From: Haemophilus sp.
GTDB taxonomy: Bacteria; Pseudomonadota; Gammaproteobacteria; Enterobacterales; Pasteurellaceae
Reading direction: 5' to 3'
DNA length: 64,000 bases
NCBI GenBank assembly: GCA_019423025.1
Contig: JAHZCD010000008.1
Coordinates: 1-64,000 of the forward strand
A model generated the notes under the pieces. That model made no database searches. It was not told where the DNA came from and worked only from the letters and a program-made list of their open reading frames with translations. This document shows, one piece after another, positions 8,795 through 17,730 of the stretch. Numbering within the stretch: position 1 is the first letter of the stretch; each line of letters starts with the position of its first letter. The position numbers were made by a program, and so were the translations under genes.

Positions 8795-10750
8795 TTATTT
8801 ATCTAATTGAACGGGAAGAAATAAGCTCAATGGTCGTTTTTTCACAATTTGGCAAACTTCATGCCAAATTGGCCACCAGCTCTCAATTTCCGCATTCAAA
8901 GAACGCAGTGCGACCCAAAGCGTTAATGAAAAACTGACAATTAAATTCACTAAACCAATCAACAATACAAAACCAATGCATTGTAAAAGCAATGAGTAGG
9001 TGAATTGTCCGCTCACAGCAATATAGCCTACATTCGCAGATGAAAATGCCACATGACGAATATCTAACGGAAGGTGCGTTAAGTAACCTACCACACCCGT
9101 AATACCAAGCAACATACCAAAGCAAAGGTTACCGATAAGCGAGCCATAATTCTCATGCATATAATTAGCAAATTTAACGCGAGATTTCTCAGACATTAAT
9201 TTTTTCAATAACGGATGTTGCGTTAAACGCATACGCATATTCAAATAATTGCTGCGGTTATCAAAATAGCCCGAAATAATCCCTGAACAGAATAACCATA
9301 CACCCGCAATGGCTGCAAACCATAAGGTTCCCGCAAAAGGATCAATGCTATGCAACTGATAAGCGATTTGATCAGCATTCATCAACGGCTCACCTGTTTT
9401 ATATTGGTAACCAAACGCAATCAATGCAGCCAATCCCATCGCAATAAGTACATTGCCTAGCACCGCAATACTTTGAGAGCGAAATACATCCACTAATAAT
9501 TGGGCTAATTTCATATTGACGCTTTTACCTTGAGGCGTTTTCTCAACAGCCTCAGCAAAACGGGCTGCAGTCATGGCGGGCTGTTTCGTCGCTACCGTAA
9601 AATGCAACATAAAGATCACCATAAAACCTAAGCCGTAATTTAAGCCTTCGGCAACCCCTTTCCAGACTTTGTCATCAATAATGCTACCTAGATAGATTTT
9701 AAATAGCGCCATCAGTGCAATTAATACACCACCACCTGCCGCAGAATAAAACATTGCCCAGAACTCTTTTTTATCTCGCGTAATGTAGTGCTCGCCATGA
9801 TCACCCGCATTTTGGGTAATGCTACGTGAAATTAATCTTGAGCTTTGTTTCCATAATCGGGTGATGCTATGTTTTTCTGCTGCTGCGCGGGCAAAACAGC
9901 CGGTTAATAACAATATTCGGCGTGGTAAATAGCGATTTGAAACAAAAATCGCCATCAAGGTTTCTAATCGTTCCAAGGTCTGAGAAAGACGCTCCAATAA
10001 ATAAGCCGTATTTAAAGAAGAGCCCACCACTGCTCCACGTTTTTGCAAACGCTCAACCAAATTTTTACATTGGCTAAACATTACCTGCAAATGACTATCA
10101 TCAAAAACGGTTGATTGGCGGCGCGCCTGTAACCAATCCACCACTTCATGGTGCAATGCGACAAAAGGGGAATCAGCATTCAACAGAGAGGGCTCCATTC
10201 GCATCAACTCAGGATCCATATCCTCAGCTGCAATCCAAATTGAAAGCATCTCAATGGCAAATAACCCTTCACTTTCAATATGATTTTTTAAACGTTCCCG
10301 ATCTTTTTGTTCTGTATAACGGGTTAAAACGCCAAATACGCCTCGCCACGTTTTTAAAGGAACGGCATCAATCCAACGTGCATCATTTTTATCGCTAAAC
10401 AATAAATAAAAAATATCACGTAAATCATTAATATCTTTAAAAGAGGGGTTAAAACGCTCATAAATACGCGTTTTCATTTCCTGTCCAAAACCGCCACGCG
10501 TAAGAATACCACTACTAATAAACAACGGGTAAAGACGTAAATCACATAACCAACCACATAATAATTTCGAAACAGAACAGCCTAATTCTTTATCGTTCTT
10601 TAAGATAAACTTAAACAAATGCAAGGTTGGAGAAATTTTTTCAGTAGGGCTACTACGTAATAATTGACACAGCCCTTCCACAAGACCAAAGGCATCATTT
10701 TCCTCGACTTTATTACGCAAAAATTGCGGTAAAGTATCCGGTTTTATCAT
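8795..10750 (-). CDS. Large membrane protein of the Gcr/'site-specific recombinase' family
   Basis: A 651-residue protein matching what databases call site-specific recombinase (SpecificRecomb/Gcr family). The first 320 residues are soluble and helix-rich. The rest holds about six or seven membrane segments (first near GGGVLIALMALFKIYL, last near IGFVLLIGLVNLIVSF). I see neither a tyrosine-recombinase R..HxxR..Y set nor a serine-recombinase catalytic core, so the recombinase label is doubtful. ATG 10750 follows GGAGG at good distance. It is monocistronic, with a TATAAT upstream and a terminator after it. Confidence 0.78.
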   Translation of the reverse strand: MIKPDTLPQFLRNKVEENDAFGLVEGLCQLLRSSPTEKISPTLHLFKFILKNDKELGCSVSKLLCGWLCDLRLYPLFISSGILTRGGFGQEMKTRIYERFNPSFKDINDLRDIFYLLFSDKNDARWIDAVPLKTWRGVFGVLTRYTEQKDRERLKNHIESEGLFAIEMLSIWIAAEDMDPELMRMEPSLLNADSPFVALHHEVVDWLQARRQSTVFDDSHLQVMFSQCKNLVERLQKRGAVVGSSLNTAYLLERLSQTLERLETLMAIFVSNRYLPRRILLLTGCFARAAAEKHSITRLWKQSSRLISRSITQNAGDHGEHYITRDKKEFWAMFYSAAGGGVLIALMALFKIYLGSIIDDKVWKGVAEGLNYGLGFMVIFMLHFTVATKQPAMTAARFAEAVEKTPQGKSVNMKLAQLLVDVFRSQSIAVLGNVLIAMGLAALIAFGYQYKTGEPLMNADQIAYQLHSIDPFAGTLWFAAIAGVWLFCSGIISGYFDNRSNYLNMRMRLTQHPLLKKLMSEKSRVKFANYMHENYGSLIGNLCFGMLLGITGVVGYLTHLPLDIRHVAFSSANVGYIAVSGQFTYSLLLQCIGFVLLIGLVNLIVSFSLTLWVALRSLNAEIESWWPIWHEVCQIVKKRPLSLFLPVQLDK

Positions 10751-10787
10751 GCTTTCCTCCTTCAATCGTTTATATTCAAAGGGCAAT

Positions 10788-10816
10788 ATTATACAGATCT
10801 ATTAGAAAAAATAAAA
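10788..10816 (-). promoter_or_regulatory. Candidate promoter of the Gcr-family gene
   Basis: On the minus strand a perfect -10 TATAAT (10793-10788) lies 17 bp after a weak -35 TTTTAT (10816-10811), about 37 bp before the ATG at 10750. Confidence 0.5.
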
Positions 10817-10854
10817 ATGAGAGGAAAAGTGCGGTCAATTTTGAAAGGATTTTA

Positions 10855-10885
10855 AAAGAAAAGGCGTATGTTTCCATACGCCTTT
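10855..10885 (-). terminator. Terminator of the afu operon
   Basis: AAAGGCGTATG (10860-10870) and CATACGCCTTT (10875-10885) form an 11-bp stem with a TTTC loop. On the minus strand the stem is followed by TCTTTTAAAA. It directly follows the afuC stop. Confidence 0.82.
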
Positions 10886-10894
10886 AGATTAATA

Positions 10895-11947
10895 TTATTT
10901 CTCTTTCTTCAGCAAGAAAATGCCTTGTTCAGAGAAGTTCACATAAGCTTGTTTCAGATTAGCATTGAAGTCTTCAGGTTTGGTGTTAATGAGCAATTCT
11001 TTGCCAGCCCAAATCGCCACCACTTCCCAATGGTTACCCATATAGACCGCACTCTTAATTTCACATTGTTGTGCTGCCTCGCCTTCTGCTTTTAAGTAAA
11101 TCGCTTCAGGACGTACGCCCACTAAGCATTCGCCATCTGGTAAATTAAATTGTGCCGCATTACTTAATGGCAATCTGTAGCCATTCACGTCAATGGTGTT
11201 ATTTTCCAATTTACCTTCAAAGATGCTCGATTCGCCCATGAAGTTTGCAAGGAATAAAGAGTTTGGACGCAAATAAAGCTCTTTGGCTGGGGCTTTTTGC
11301 ATGATTTTACCTTTATTCATGACGATAACTTCATCGGACACCGCAAATGCTTCGGTCTGGTCGTGGGTCACATAAAGTGAGGTAATACCTAAACTTTGTT
11401 GTAATTCACGGATTTTTTCACGCATAGAACGACGTAAGTTTGCATCTAAGTTACTTAATGGTTCATCAAAAAGTAATACTTTTGGTTTTAACACTAACGC
11501 ACGTGCTAATGCCACACGTTGTTGTTGACCACCCGAAATTTGATCCACAAAACGATCTTCAAACCCCGCTAAGTCAACCAACTCTAACGCTTCTTTTACA
11601 CGTTTAGCGCGCTCTTCTTTACTCACGCCTTGCATACGCAAACCATAGCCGACGTTATCACCGATACTCATATGCGGGAACAAGGCGTAAGACTGGAATA
11701 CGATGCAAATATCACGATTTTGAATAGATGATTTGGTTACATCTTCATCATCGATAAAAATCTGACCTGAAGTTGGGTTTTCTAAACCTGCCACTAGACG
11801 TAACACGGTGGTTTTACCGCAACCAGATGGACCTAATAAGGTCACCATAGTGCCACGTTTAATAGTTAAATCTAAATTATCAATGACTGTGGATTTACCA
11901 AAAGATTTAGTGATATTTTTTAATACTAAGAAATCATTATTACTCAT
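10895..11947 (-). CDS. afuC: AfuC, ATPase of the sugar-phosphate ABC importer
   Basis: Hydrolyses ATP to drive the AfuB permease. The 350-residue protein has Walker [10 protein letters not shown] near residue 38, Q-loop, signature [14 protein letters not shown], Walker [12 protein letters not shown] and a switch histidine in [11 protein letters not shown]-terminal TOBE-like regulatory part (from about 240) includes LVGVRPEAI. It was long annotated as ferric-iron uptake (FbpC-like); in Actinobacillus pleuropneumoniae AfuABC was shown to import hexose phosphates. It is the last gene of afuA1-afuA2-afuB-afuC, 24 bp after afuB. Confidence 0.9.
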   Translation of the reverse strand: MSNNDFLVLKNITKSFGKSTVIDNLDLTIKRGTMVTLLGPSGCGKTTVLRLVAGLENPTSGQIFIDDEDVTKSSIQNRDICIVFQSYALFPHMSIGDNVGYGLRMQGVSKEERAKRVKEALELVDLAGFEDRFVDQISGGQQQRVALARALVLKPKVLLFDEPLSNLDANLRRSMREKIRELQQSLGITSLYVTHDQTEAFAVSDEVIVMNKGKIMQKAPAKELYLRPNSLFLANFMGESSIFEGKLENNTIDVNGYRLPLSNAAQFNLPDGECLVGVRPEAIYLKAEGEAAQQCEIKSAVYMGNHWEVVAIWAGKELLINTKPEDFNANLKQAYVNFSEQGIFLLKKEK

Positions 11948-11971
11948 AATATTTACCTACAACTTAACGAG

Positions 11972-14029
11972 TTAATTCATTTTTTTCGCTTTAGAACGGG
12001 AAATTCGGGTATCACCCACAATCCAGTCAAAGAATAAAATAATGGCCATCATCACGATGATTAAAATCGAACCGTATGCGATAGCAACGCCATATTCACC
12101 ATCTTCTACACGGTTTAAAATATAGGCTGTTGCCACGCGTGTATCAGCAGTGACTAAGAAGATAATCGCACTTACGGTAGTCATCGCACGAACGAAGCTG
12201 GTGACCAATGCAGAAAGTAAAGCTGGTTTTAACAATGGTAAAACGATAAACCACAAGGTTTTCCATGAGCTACCTTTTAAAGAAAGCGACGCTTCATCAA
12301 GTGATTTATCTAATTGACCAAGACCTGCAATGGCTGCACGCATACCGATTGGTAAATCACGCATTACCATTGAGATGATCACGATAATGCTGGTACCTGT
12401 AATGTAAAGTGGCGCATTGTTAAAGGCTAAAATATAAGATACCCCTGCAACAGTTCCTGGTACGGCGAAGCAAAGCATGGTTAAGAACTCAAGGGATTTT
12501 TTACCTTGGAAATCTTTACGCACCACAATATACGCAATTAATAAACCGAAAAGTGCGGTCAATGGTGCGGCAATTCCTGCGTAGATTAAGGTATTAATCA
12601 ATGATGGCCATGCCCCATCACTTAAGCCTTGTCCGAATAACATCGCATAGTTTTTCAAGGTTAAGGTGTAATCTACCCCCCAGTTCACAGTGAAACTACC
12701 GTAGAAAATACTGCCGTATAACGCTAAGTTAAAGAGTACCCAGAAACCAAGCATACCGATGATGGTATATTTCAAGCCGGTTGGTAAATCTTGCACGTCA
12801 CCACGATAGGATTTACCTGAAACGGTCACATAAGAGCGGTTACCAATCCAAATATATTGGATGATAAATACGGCTAATGAGAAGATTAAAAGCATCGAAC
12901 CTAAAGTACTTGCTGAAGCATAATCTAATTGTGAGCCTGCAATATAGAAGTAGATTTGTGTCGCGATGACGTCAAAGCTACCGCCCAATACTAACGGGTT
13001 ACTAAAGTCCGCTAAGGATTGGATAAACACGATTAAGAATGAGTTTGCCAATGCTGGACGTAGTAATGGGAAAATGATATTGAAGAACGTTTGGTAACGA
13101 TTTGCACGTAAAGTGTAAGACGCTTCTTCAATTGATGGGTGAACCGATTTTAATGCCCCATCTAAAATCATGAATGAAATCGGTGCAAAAGCAAGAATCT
13201 GCGCAATGGCAATCCCGTTAAAACCGTATAACCAGTTGTGGTTCTCAAATCCAAATGTTGAAGCTAAGAACTCAGTCACATAACCAGAACGACCAAGCAT
13301 TAATGTTACCCCTAAGCCCACAACGAATGGAGGGGTAACGATTGGTAAAATAGAGAAAATTTTACCAATAAATGCTGTTCTACGTGCAATACGGGTGGTA
13401 TAAAGTGCAAAAGCTAAACCGAAAATTGTTGATACGATACCCACAAAGCCAGATAAAAATAACGAGTTGCTAATAACTCGAACAATATAGCTTTGAGTTA
13501 GAATTCGCATCACTTGTTGCGGTGCAAAGGTATCACCGTCATAGAACATTGAAACAAAGATGGCCAATGTTGGATAAACGATGAAGAAGAAAATTAATAA
13601 GATAATGCAAAGTAAAGAGGCAATAATAAATTTATCCCCTTGCATCACTTTTAATTTGGCGAAGGAAAATGTCGCCAATGCGGTTAAACTCGCGATTAAT
13701 ACAATCACAGAATAACCCATGCTGACTTTATAAATTGTCGCACTGACAAAGATAAACAACGTTGCCGCAGCAACAAGATAAAGCTCAGCTTTCGCTTGCG
13801 TATCCTTCGGTAATTTAAGAAGTGGCATCAATCCGTATAAAATAACCGGTAAAAACCATAATGCCGTAATATCTAACGAAGACCAACCCATTGCACCTAA
13901 GTATTCATCGCTTGTGCTTTCAAACAAACCATAATCTAAAGCATGGGAAGGCAGAAGAAGAAATGCAATAACAGCAAGAATTATCCAAAAGTTAGCAGAT
14001 TGGATAATAGGAAGTTTATTTGCGTTCAT
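11972..14029 (-). CDS. afuB: AfuB, fused two-domain permease of the sugar-phosphate importer
   Basis: An inner-membrane permease of 685 residues in which two MetI-like permease domains are fused (the FbpB layout). Each carries an EAA loop that contacts AfuC: EEASYTLRANRYQTFFNI in the first half and DEASLSLKGSSWKTL in the second. An extra group of N-terminal helices precedes the first domain. Start ATG 14029 is preferred over 14041 because GAGG lies 4 bp upstream. A stem-loop separates it from afuA2, so the permease is probably made in smaller amounts than the binding proteins. Confidence 0.9.
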   Translation of the reverse strand: MNANKLPIIQSANFWIILAVIAFLLLPSHALDYGLFESTSDEYLGAMGWSSLDITALWFLPVILYGLMPLLKLPKDTQAKAELYLVAAATLFIFVSATIYKVSMGYSVIVLIASLTALATFSFAKLKVMQGDKFIIASLLCIILLIFFFIVYPTLAIFVSMFYDGDTFAPQQVMRILTQSYIVRVISNSLFLSGFVGIVSTIFGLAFALYTTRIARRTAFIGKIFSILPIVTPPFVVGLGVTLMLGRSGYVTEFLASTFGFENHNWLYGFNGIAIAQILAFAPISFMILDGALKSVHPSIEEASYTLRANRYQTFFNIIFPLLRPALANSFLIVFIQSLADFSNPLVLGGSFDVIATQIYFYIAGSQLDYASASTLGSMLLIFSLAVFIIQYIWIGNRSYVTVSGKSYRGDVQDLPTGLKYTIIGMLGFWVLFNLALYGSIFYGSFTVNWGVDYTLTLKNYAMLFGQGLSDGAWPSLINTLIYAGIAAPLTALFGLLIAYIVVRKDFQGKKSLEFLTMLCFAVPGTVAGVSYILAFNNAPLYITGTSIIVIISMVMRDLPIGMRAAIAGLGQLDKSLDEASLSLKGSSWKTLWFIVLPLLKPALLSALVTSFVRAMTTVSAIIFLVTADTRVATAYILNRVEDGEYGVAIAYGSILIIVMMAIILFFDWIVGDTRISRSKAKKMN

Positions 14030-14046
14030 ACAACCTCGCATAAAAG

Positions 14047-14082
14047 AAAAAAGCGAAATAATATAATAGCTATTATTTCGCT
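14047..14082 (-). terminator. Attenuator between afuA2 and afuB
   Basis: AGCGAAATAAT (14052-14062) and ATTATTTCGCT (14072-14082) make an 11-bp stem with a 9-base loop; on the minus strand it is followed by TTTTTCTTTT. Partial termination after a binding-protein gene is common in ABC operons and would keep binding protein in excess over permease. Confidence 0.75.
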
Positions 14083-14094
14083 ATGTATACATCA

Positions 14095-15132
14095 TTATTT
14101 TGCTAATTTAACATCATCAACCCATTTTGTGATCAAACGTTTACGTAAATCACTTGAGCCGTATTTGTCAAAATCATAATTAATTAAATTGATGGATTTA
14201 AAATCGAGCGCATAAGGCGATTGCTCAGCGGTGCTATTTGTTAAAATAGAATACGCTTCCCCTTTTTTCCAGGTTAACTCTTGCGCTTCTTTTGATAACG
14301 CCCAATCCACAAATAATTTCGCATTTTCAAGGTTTCTTGCACCTTTAATAATGCTTACGCCACCAATTTCATAGCCTGTACCTTCGCAAGGTACAACTAA
14401 TTCTATTGGTGCGCCTTTTGCTTTCTCTAAAGAATATTCATGTAAAAAACCAATTCCGATTGCGGTTTCACCACGTGCTGTATTACGGGTTGCCGTGTTA
14501 CCGGATTTAGTATATTGGGAAACATTTTTATTCAGTTCTTTGAGATATTTGAATGCCTCATCCTCACCCCAAAGTTGGATATAGGTCGCTAACTGAGTAT
14601 AACCTGTTCCAGAACTTTGTGGATCAGCTGCTTGGATCTCATTACGATAAGCAGGATCGGTGAGATCTTTCCAACATTTTGGTGTTGGTAAATTGAGTTT
14701 TTTCAAACGTTCTGGATTGATACCAAAGCCTAATACACCGAGATAAATCGCGGAGGAATAGTTGCCCTTAATTTTAGCGGGATCTCTAAACTGTTCAGGA
14801 ATTTGTGCGAGATTTGGTGACTTATACGCTTCAAGTAAGCCCATTTCACCGGCTTGAGAATGAGGATCAAGCGTACCGCCATACCATACATCCCCTTGTG
14901 GGTTATCTTTTTCTGCATCAATTTTGGCTAAAATTGTGCCTGTACCACCACGGATAAAACTGGTTTTGATACCGTATTTTTTCTCAAAAGCCATAGTTTC
15001 TTGCTCACACATCGTATTTTGTGCACTACAATAAACCACTAAACGACCTTCTGCAGCAGATGCGTGAGAGCTTAGCAATACGCCACCAAATACAACACCA
15101 GAAAGTGCTAAAGCAACGTTAGACATTTTCAT
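14095..15132 (-). CDS. afuA: AfuA-like periplasmic binding protein, second copy
   Basis: A 345-residue exported solute-binding protein: signal peptide to about residue 27 (cleavage near ASA/AEG), then GRLVVYCSAQN at the mature N-terminus. It is closely related along its whole length to the gene just upstream (15270-16310). It keeps RGETAIGIGFLHEY with H231-E232 and PCEGTGYEIGG, the segments expected around the sugar-phosphate pocket, but has Glu where the first copy has Asp. It lacks the adjacent tyrosine pair that holds iron in FbpA/HitA. A tandem duplicate that may widen the ligand range. Confidence 0.88.
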   Translation of the reverse strand: MKMSNVALALSGVVFGGVLLSSHASAAEGRLVVYCSAQNTMCEQETMAFEKKYGIKTSFIRGGTGTILAKIDAEKDNPQGDVWYGGTLDPHSQAGEMGLLEAYKSPNLAQIPEQFRDPAKIKGNYSSAIYLGVLGFGINPERLKKLNLPTPKCWKDLTDPAYRNEIQAADPQSSGTGYTQLATYIQLWGEDEAFKYLKELNKNVSQYTKSGNTATRNTARGETAIGIGFLHEYSLEKAKGAPIELVVPCEGTGYEIGGVSIIKGARNLENAKLFVDWALSKEAQELTWKKGEAYSILTNSTAEQSPYALDFKSINLINYDFDKYGSSDLRKRLITKWVDDVKLAK

Positions 15133-15159
15133 TGGTCCACTCCTGTGTTTATAAAATAA

Positions 15160-15179
15160 GATGAGCTAATACGCTCATC
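15160..15179 (-). promoter_or_regulatory. Dyad in the leader of the second afuA copy
   Basis: GATGAGC (15160-15166) and GCTCATC (15173-15179) form a 7-bp inverted repeat about 28 bp before the ATG at 15132. It could be an operator or a leader hairpin. No protein is recognised. Confidence 0.35.
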
Positions 15180-15223
15180 GTAGAAACCCACGTAAAAACC
15201 TAGCTAGTGGGGCTAAAATGGTA

Positions 15224-15264
15224 AAAGTGCGGTCAAAAAATCTCATGTTTTTCAACCGCACTTT
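15224..15264 (-). terminator. Inverted uptake signals between the two afuA copies
   Basis: AAAGTGCGGT (15224-15233) pairs with ACCGCACTTT (15255-15264); inside, after a CA/CA mismatch, A and T runs pair again. A partial terminator here would set the ratio of afuA1 to the downstream genes. Confidence 0.65.
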
Positions 15265-15269
15265 AAACA

Positions 15270-16310
15270 TTATTTCGCTAATTTAACGTCTTGAACCCAT
15301 TTTTCAATTAAGGCTTTGCGTTGTTCGGTTGCACCGTATTTTTCAAAGTCATAATTGATCAGGTTAAGTTTGTTTGGATCAAACGCAGTTGGCGATTGTT
15401 CCGCTGTGGTGTTGGTTAAGATTTGTAAAGAGTCACCTTGTTTCCACGCTAACTCTTGACCTTCTTTAGATAATGCCCAATCCACGAATAATTTTGCGTT
15501 ATCGATGTTACGCGCACCTTTTAAGATACTTACGCCACCTAACTCGTAGCCCGTACCTTCACAAGGTACCACTAATTCCAACGGCGCACCTTGACGTTTT
15601 TCAAGTGCGTAATCGTGTAAGAAACCGATACCTACCGCAGTTTCACCACGTGCCGCATTACGAGATGGAGTGACACCTGATTTGGTGTATTGCGATACGT
15701 TTGGATGTAATGCTTTTAAGAAATCAAAGGCTTTTTCTTCGCCCCAAAGTTGAACGAAAGTAGCCAACGCAGTGTATGCTGTACCTGCACTTTGTGGGTC
15801 AGCAATTTGCACTTCGCCTTTTAAGCGAGGATCAGTTAAATCTTTCCAGCATTTTGGTACTTCTTTAATACCTAATTTTGCTAAACGCTCGGTATTCACA
15901 CCAAAACCTAAGATACCCATGTAAATAGCGGATACATAATGTCCTTTGGTTTTCGCTGGATCACGGAAACGTTCAACAATTTCATCAATGTGTTTAGATT
16001 TATAAGGTTCGATTAAACCCAACTCTGCCGCTTGAGCTTGAGGGTCGAATGTACCACCAAACCAAACGTCTGCTTGAGGGTTATTTTTTTCCGCTTCAAC
16101 TTTTGCAAACGTACTGCCTGAACCGTTGCGAATGAATGAAGTTTTCACATCATATTTTTCGCCAAACGCTTTGGTTGTCGTTTCACAAAGAATGTTAGTC
16201 GCACTACAATACACCACTAAACGCCCTTGAGCATTAACGGCTGATGATGTCATGAAGCCTGCTGCTAAAAGTGCGGTTGAAATGGAGAGAGAAATTTTAT
16301 TCATTTTCAT
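15270..16310 (-). CDS. afuA: AfuA, periplasmic sugar-phosphate-binding protein, first copy
   Basis: A 346-residue exported binding protein: signal peptide ending near AVNA/QG, mature start GRLVVYCSATN. Orthologues (AfuA of A. pleuropneumoniae) bind glucose-6-phosphate, fructose-6-phosphate and related sugars. The pocket segment GIGFLHDY (H232-D233) and PCEGTGYELGG (E251) are intact. It is the first gene of the afu operon and the one nearest the CRP site at 16385-16400. GAGGAG lies 6 bp before ATG 16310, which fixes the start. It carries an uptake signal in its signal-peptide region. Confidence 0.9.
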   Translation of the reverse strand: MKMNKISLSISTALLAAGFMTSSAVNAQGRLVVYCSATNILCETTTKAFGEKYDVKTSFIRNGSGSTFAKVEAEKNNPQADVWFGGTFDPQAQAAELGLIEPYKSKHIDEIVERFRDPAKTKGHYVSAIYMGILGFGVNTERLAKLGIKEVPKCWKDLTDPRLKGEVQIADPQSAGTAYTALATFVQLWGEEKAFDFLKALHPNVSQYTKSGVTPSRNAARGETAVGIGFLHDYALEKRQGAPLELVVPCEGTGYELGGVSILKGARNIDNAKLFVDWALSKEGQELAWKQGDSLQILTNTTAEQSPTAFDPNKLNLINYDFEKYGATEQRKALIEKWVQDVKLAK

Positions 16311-16340
16311 CGTACACTCCTCATAAATAACACTGATGAA

Positions 16341-16369
16341 ATAATAAAAACGAGCACATCGTAAGCGAA
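16341..16369 (-). promoter_or_regulatory. Candidate afuA1 promoter
   Basis: Minus-strand -10 TATTAT (16346-16341) with a poor -35 TTCGCT (16369-16364) at 17 bp. The CRP site is centred at 16392.5, about 58-60 bp upstream of the expected start point, close to the class I position of -61.5. A weak -35 fits an activator-dependent promoter. Confidence 0.5.
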
Positions 16370-16384
16370 AACGAAAAAAAATTC

Positions 16385-16400
16385 CGTGAACTACTTCACA
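16385..16400. promoter_or_regulatory. CRP-binding site between afuA1 and udk
   Basis: CGTGA-ACTACT-TCACA matches the TGTGA-N6-TCACA consensus at 9 of 10 positions, with A/T-rich flanks on both sides. It is well placed for afuA1 (minus strand) and lies about 100 bp before udk. cAMP-CRP control would suit a carbohydrate-phosphate importer. Confidence 0.72.
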
Positions 16401-16452
16401 AATTTAAAAAATTTAAATAAAAAAGAAAGATGAATTTAAACTGATTTTTCTT

Positions 16453-16458
16453 TATAAT
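16453..16458 (+). promoter_or_regulatory. -10 element upstream of udk
   Basis: A perfect TATAAT lies 38 bp before the udk ATG in a very A/T-rich run (16400-16450). I cannot name a good -35. Confidence 0.5.
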
Positions 16459-16495
16459 CCTTGTAATTTTTACCTTCCGTTTTTGAGGTCGTTCT

Positions 16496-17137
16496 ATGTC
16501 AGACTCATCTTGTATTATCATCGCTATCACGGGGGCATCCGCTTCAGGCAAAAGCTCCATTGCTTCCACCGTTCATAAAGAACTTTGTAACGACTTAGGT
16601 TGTGAAGAAATCGGCATTATTGCTGAAGACAGCTACTATAAAGATCAAAGCCATTTAGAGATGAGTGAGCGAGTAAAAACCAACTATGACCACCCGAGTT
16701 CAATGGACAGAGATTTACTCATTCAACACTTAAAAGACTTAAAAAACGGAATCGCCGTAGATGTTCCTGTCTATAGTTATGTTGATCACACCCGAACAGG
16801 CGAAACTAAACACTTTACGCCGAAAAGAATTGTGATTTTAGAAGGGATCTTATTGCTTACTGATGAGCGAGTTCGCCAATTAGCCGATATTTCAGTCTTC
16901 GTAGATACACCATTAGACATTTGTTTTATCCGTCGTTTACAACGTGATATGGAAGAACGTGGTCGTTCATTACAATCTGTCATTGACCAATATCGTGCAA
17001 CCGTTCGACCTATGTTCTTACAATTTATTGAGCCATCAAAGCAATATGCAGACATCGTGATTCCTCGCGGTGGTAAAAATCGTATTGCGATTAATATGTT
17101 GAAAGCTCAAATTCTTCATTTATTAAACCAAAAATAG
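16496..17137 (+). CDS. udk: Uridine kinase
   Basis: Phosphorylates uridine and cytidine to UMP and CMP in pyrimidine salvage. The 213-residue protein has the P-loop GASASGKSS near residue 12, the substrate segment DHPSSMD, and the lid region with [13 protein letters not shown] followed by [10 protein letters not shown]. It heads a compact operon with dcd (8-bp gap), the AsmA-like gene and sotB. Confidence 0.96.
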   Translation: MSDSSCIIIAITGASASGKSSIASTVHKELCNDLGCEEIGIIAEDSYYKDQSHLEMSERVKTNYDHPSSMDRDLLIQHLKDLKNGIAVDVPVYSYVDHTRTGETKHFTPKRIVILEGILLLTDERVRQLADISVFVDTPLDICFIRRLQRDMEERGRSLQSVIDQYRATVRPMFLQFIEPSKQYADIVIPRGGKNRIAINMLKAQILHLLNQK

Positions 17138-17145
17138 GAAAAATC

Positions 17146-17727
17146 ATGCGTCTTTGCGATACCGATATCGAACGCTATCTAGATGATGGCATTATTTCTT
17201 TAACGCCTCGTCCTGAAAATGACAAAATCAATGGGGCAACCATTGATGTGCGTTTAGGCAATTCATTTCGCGTATTTCGTGAACATTCCGCGCCTTATAT
17301 TGATTTAAGTGGCCCGAAAGAAGAAGTCTCTGCTCAACTTGAATCAGTGATGAGTGACGAAATTATTATCGGTGATGATGAAGCCTTCTTCTTACATCCA
17401 GGTATGTTGGCATTAGCAACTACATTAGAGTCTGTGAAACTCCCTGCCAATATTATCGGTTGGCTAGATGGTCGTTCTTCACTTGCTCGTTTAGGTTTAA
17501 TGGTACATGTAACCGCACATCGTATCGATCCAGGTTGGGAAGGCAAAATTGTGTTGGAATTCTACAACTCTGGCAAATTACCTTTAGCATTACGTCCTAA
17601 TATGGTAATTGGTGCTTTAAGTTTTGAAGTTTTAAGTGGTCCAGCTGCTCGCCCGTATACCAGTCGTAAAGATGCCAAATATAAACATCAGCAGAATGCG
17701 GTGGCAAGCCGAATTAATGAGGATTAA
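17146..17727 (+). CDS. dcd: dCTP deaminase
   Basis: Deaminates dCTP to dUTP, the source of dUMP for thymidylate synthesis. The 193-residue length and motifs fit the monofunctional enzyme: [10 protein letters not shown] with the catalytic Arg-Ser-Ser, and the strand [15 protein letters not shown] with the catalytic Glu in FYNSG context. It lies between udk and the AsmA-like gene with gaps of 8 and 3 bp, so it is cotranscribed. Confidence 0.96.
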   Translation: MRLCDTDIERYLDDGIISLTPRPENDKINGATIDVRLGNSFRVFREHSAPYIDLSGPKEEVSAQLESVMSDEIIIGDDEAFFLHPGMLALATTLESVKLPANIIGWLDGRSSLARLGLMVHVTAHRIDPGWEGKIVLEFYNSGKLPLALRPNMVIGALSFEVLSGPAARPYTSRKDAKYKHQQNAVASRINED

Positions 17728-17730
17728 TCA

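Noticed and set aside
8795..10750. Evidence of a prophage or mobile element from the 'recombinase' gene
   Set aside because: No catalytic recombinase motifs, no phage genes, no att-like repeats; it sits between core genes.
10895..16310. afu operon as a ferric-iron importer
   Set aside because: The binding proteins lack the tyrosine pair seen in HitA, and a CRP site but no Fur box is upstream; AfuA orthologues bind sugar phosphates.
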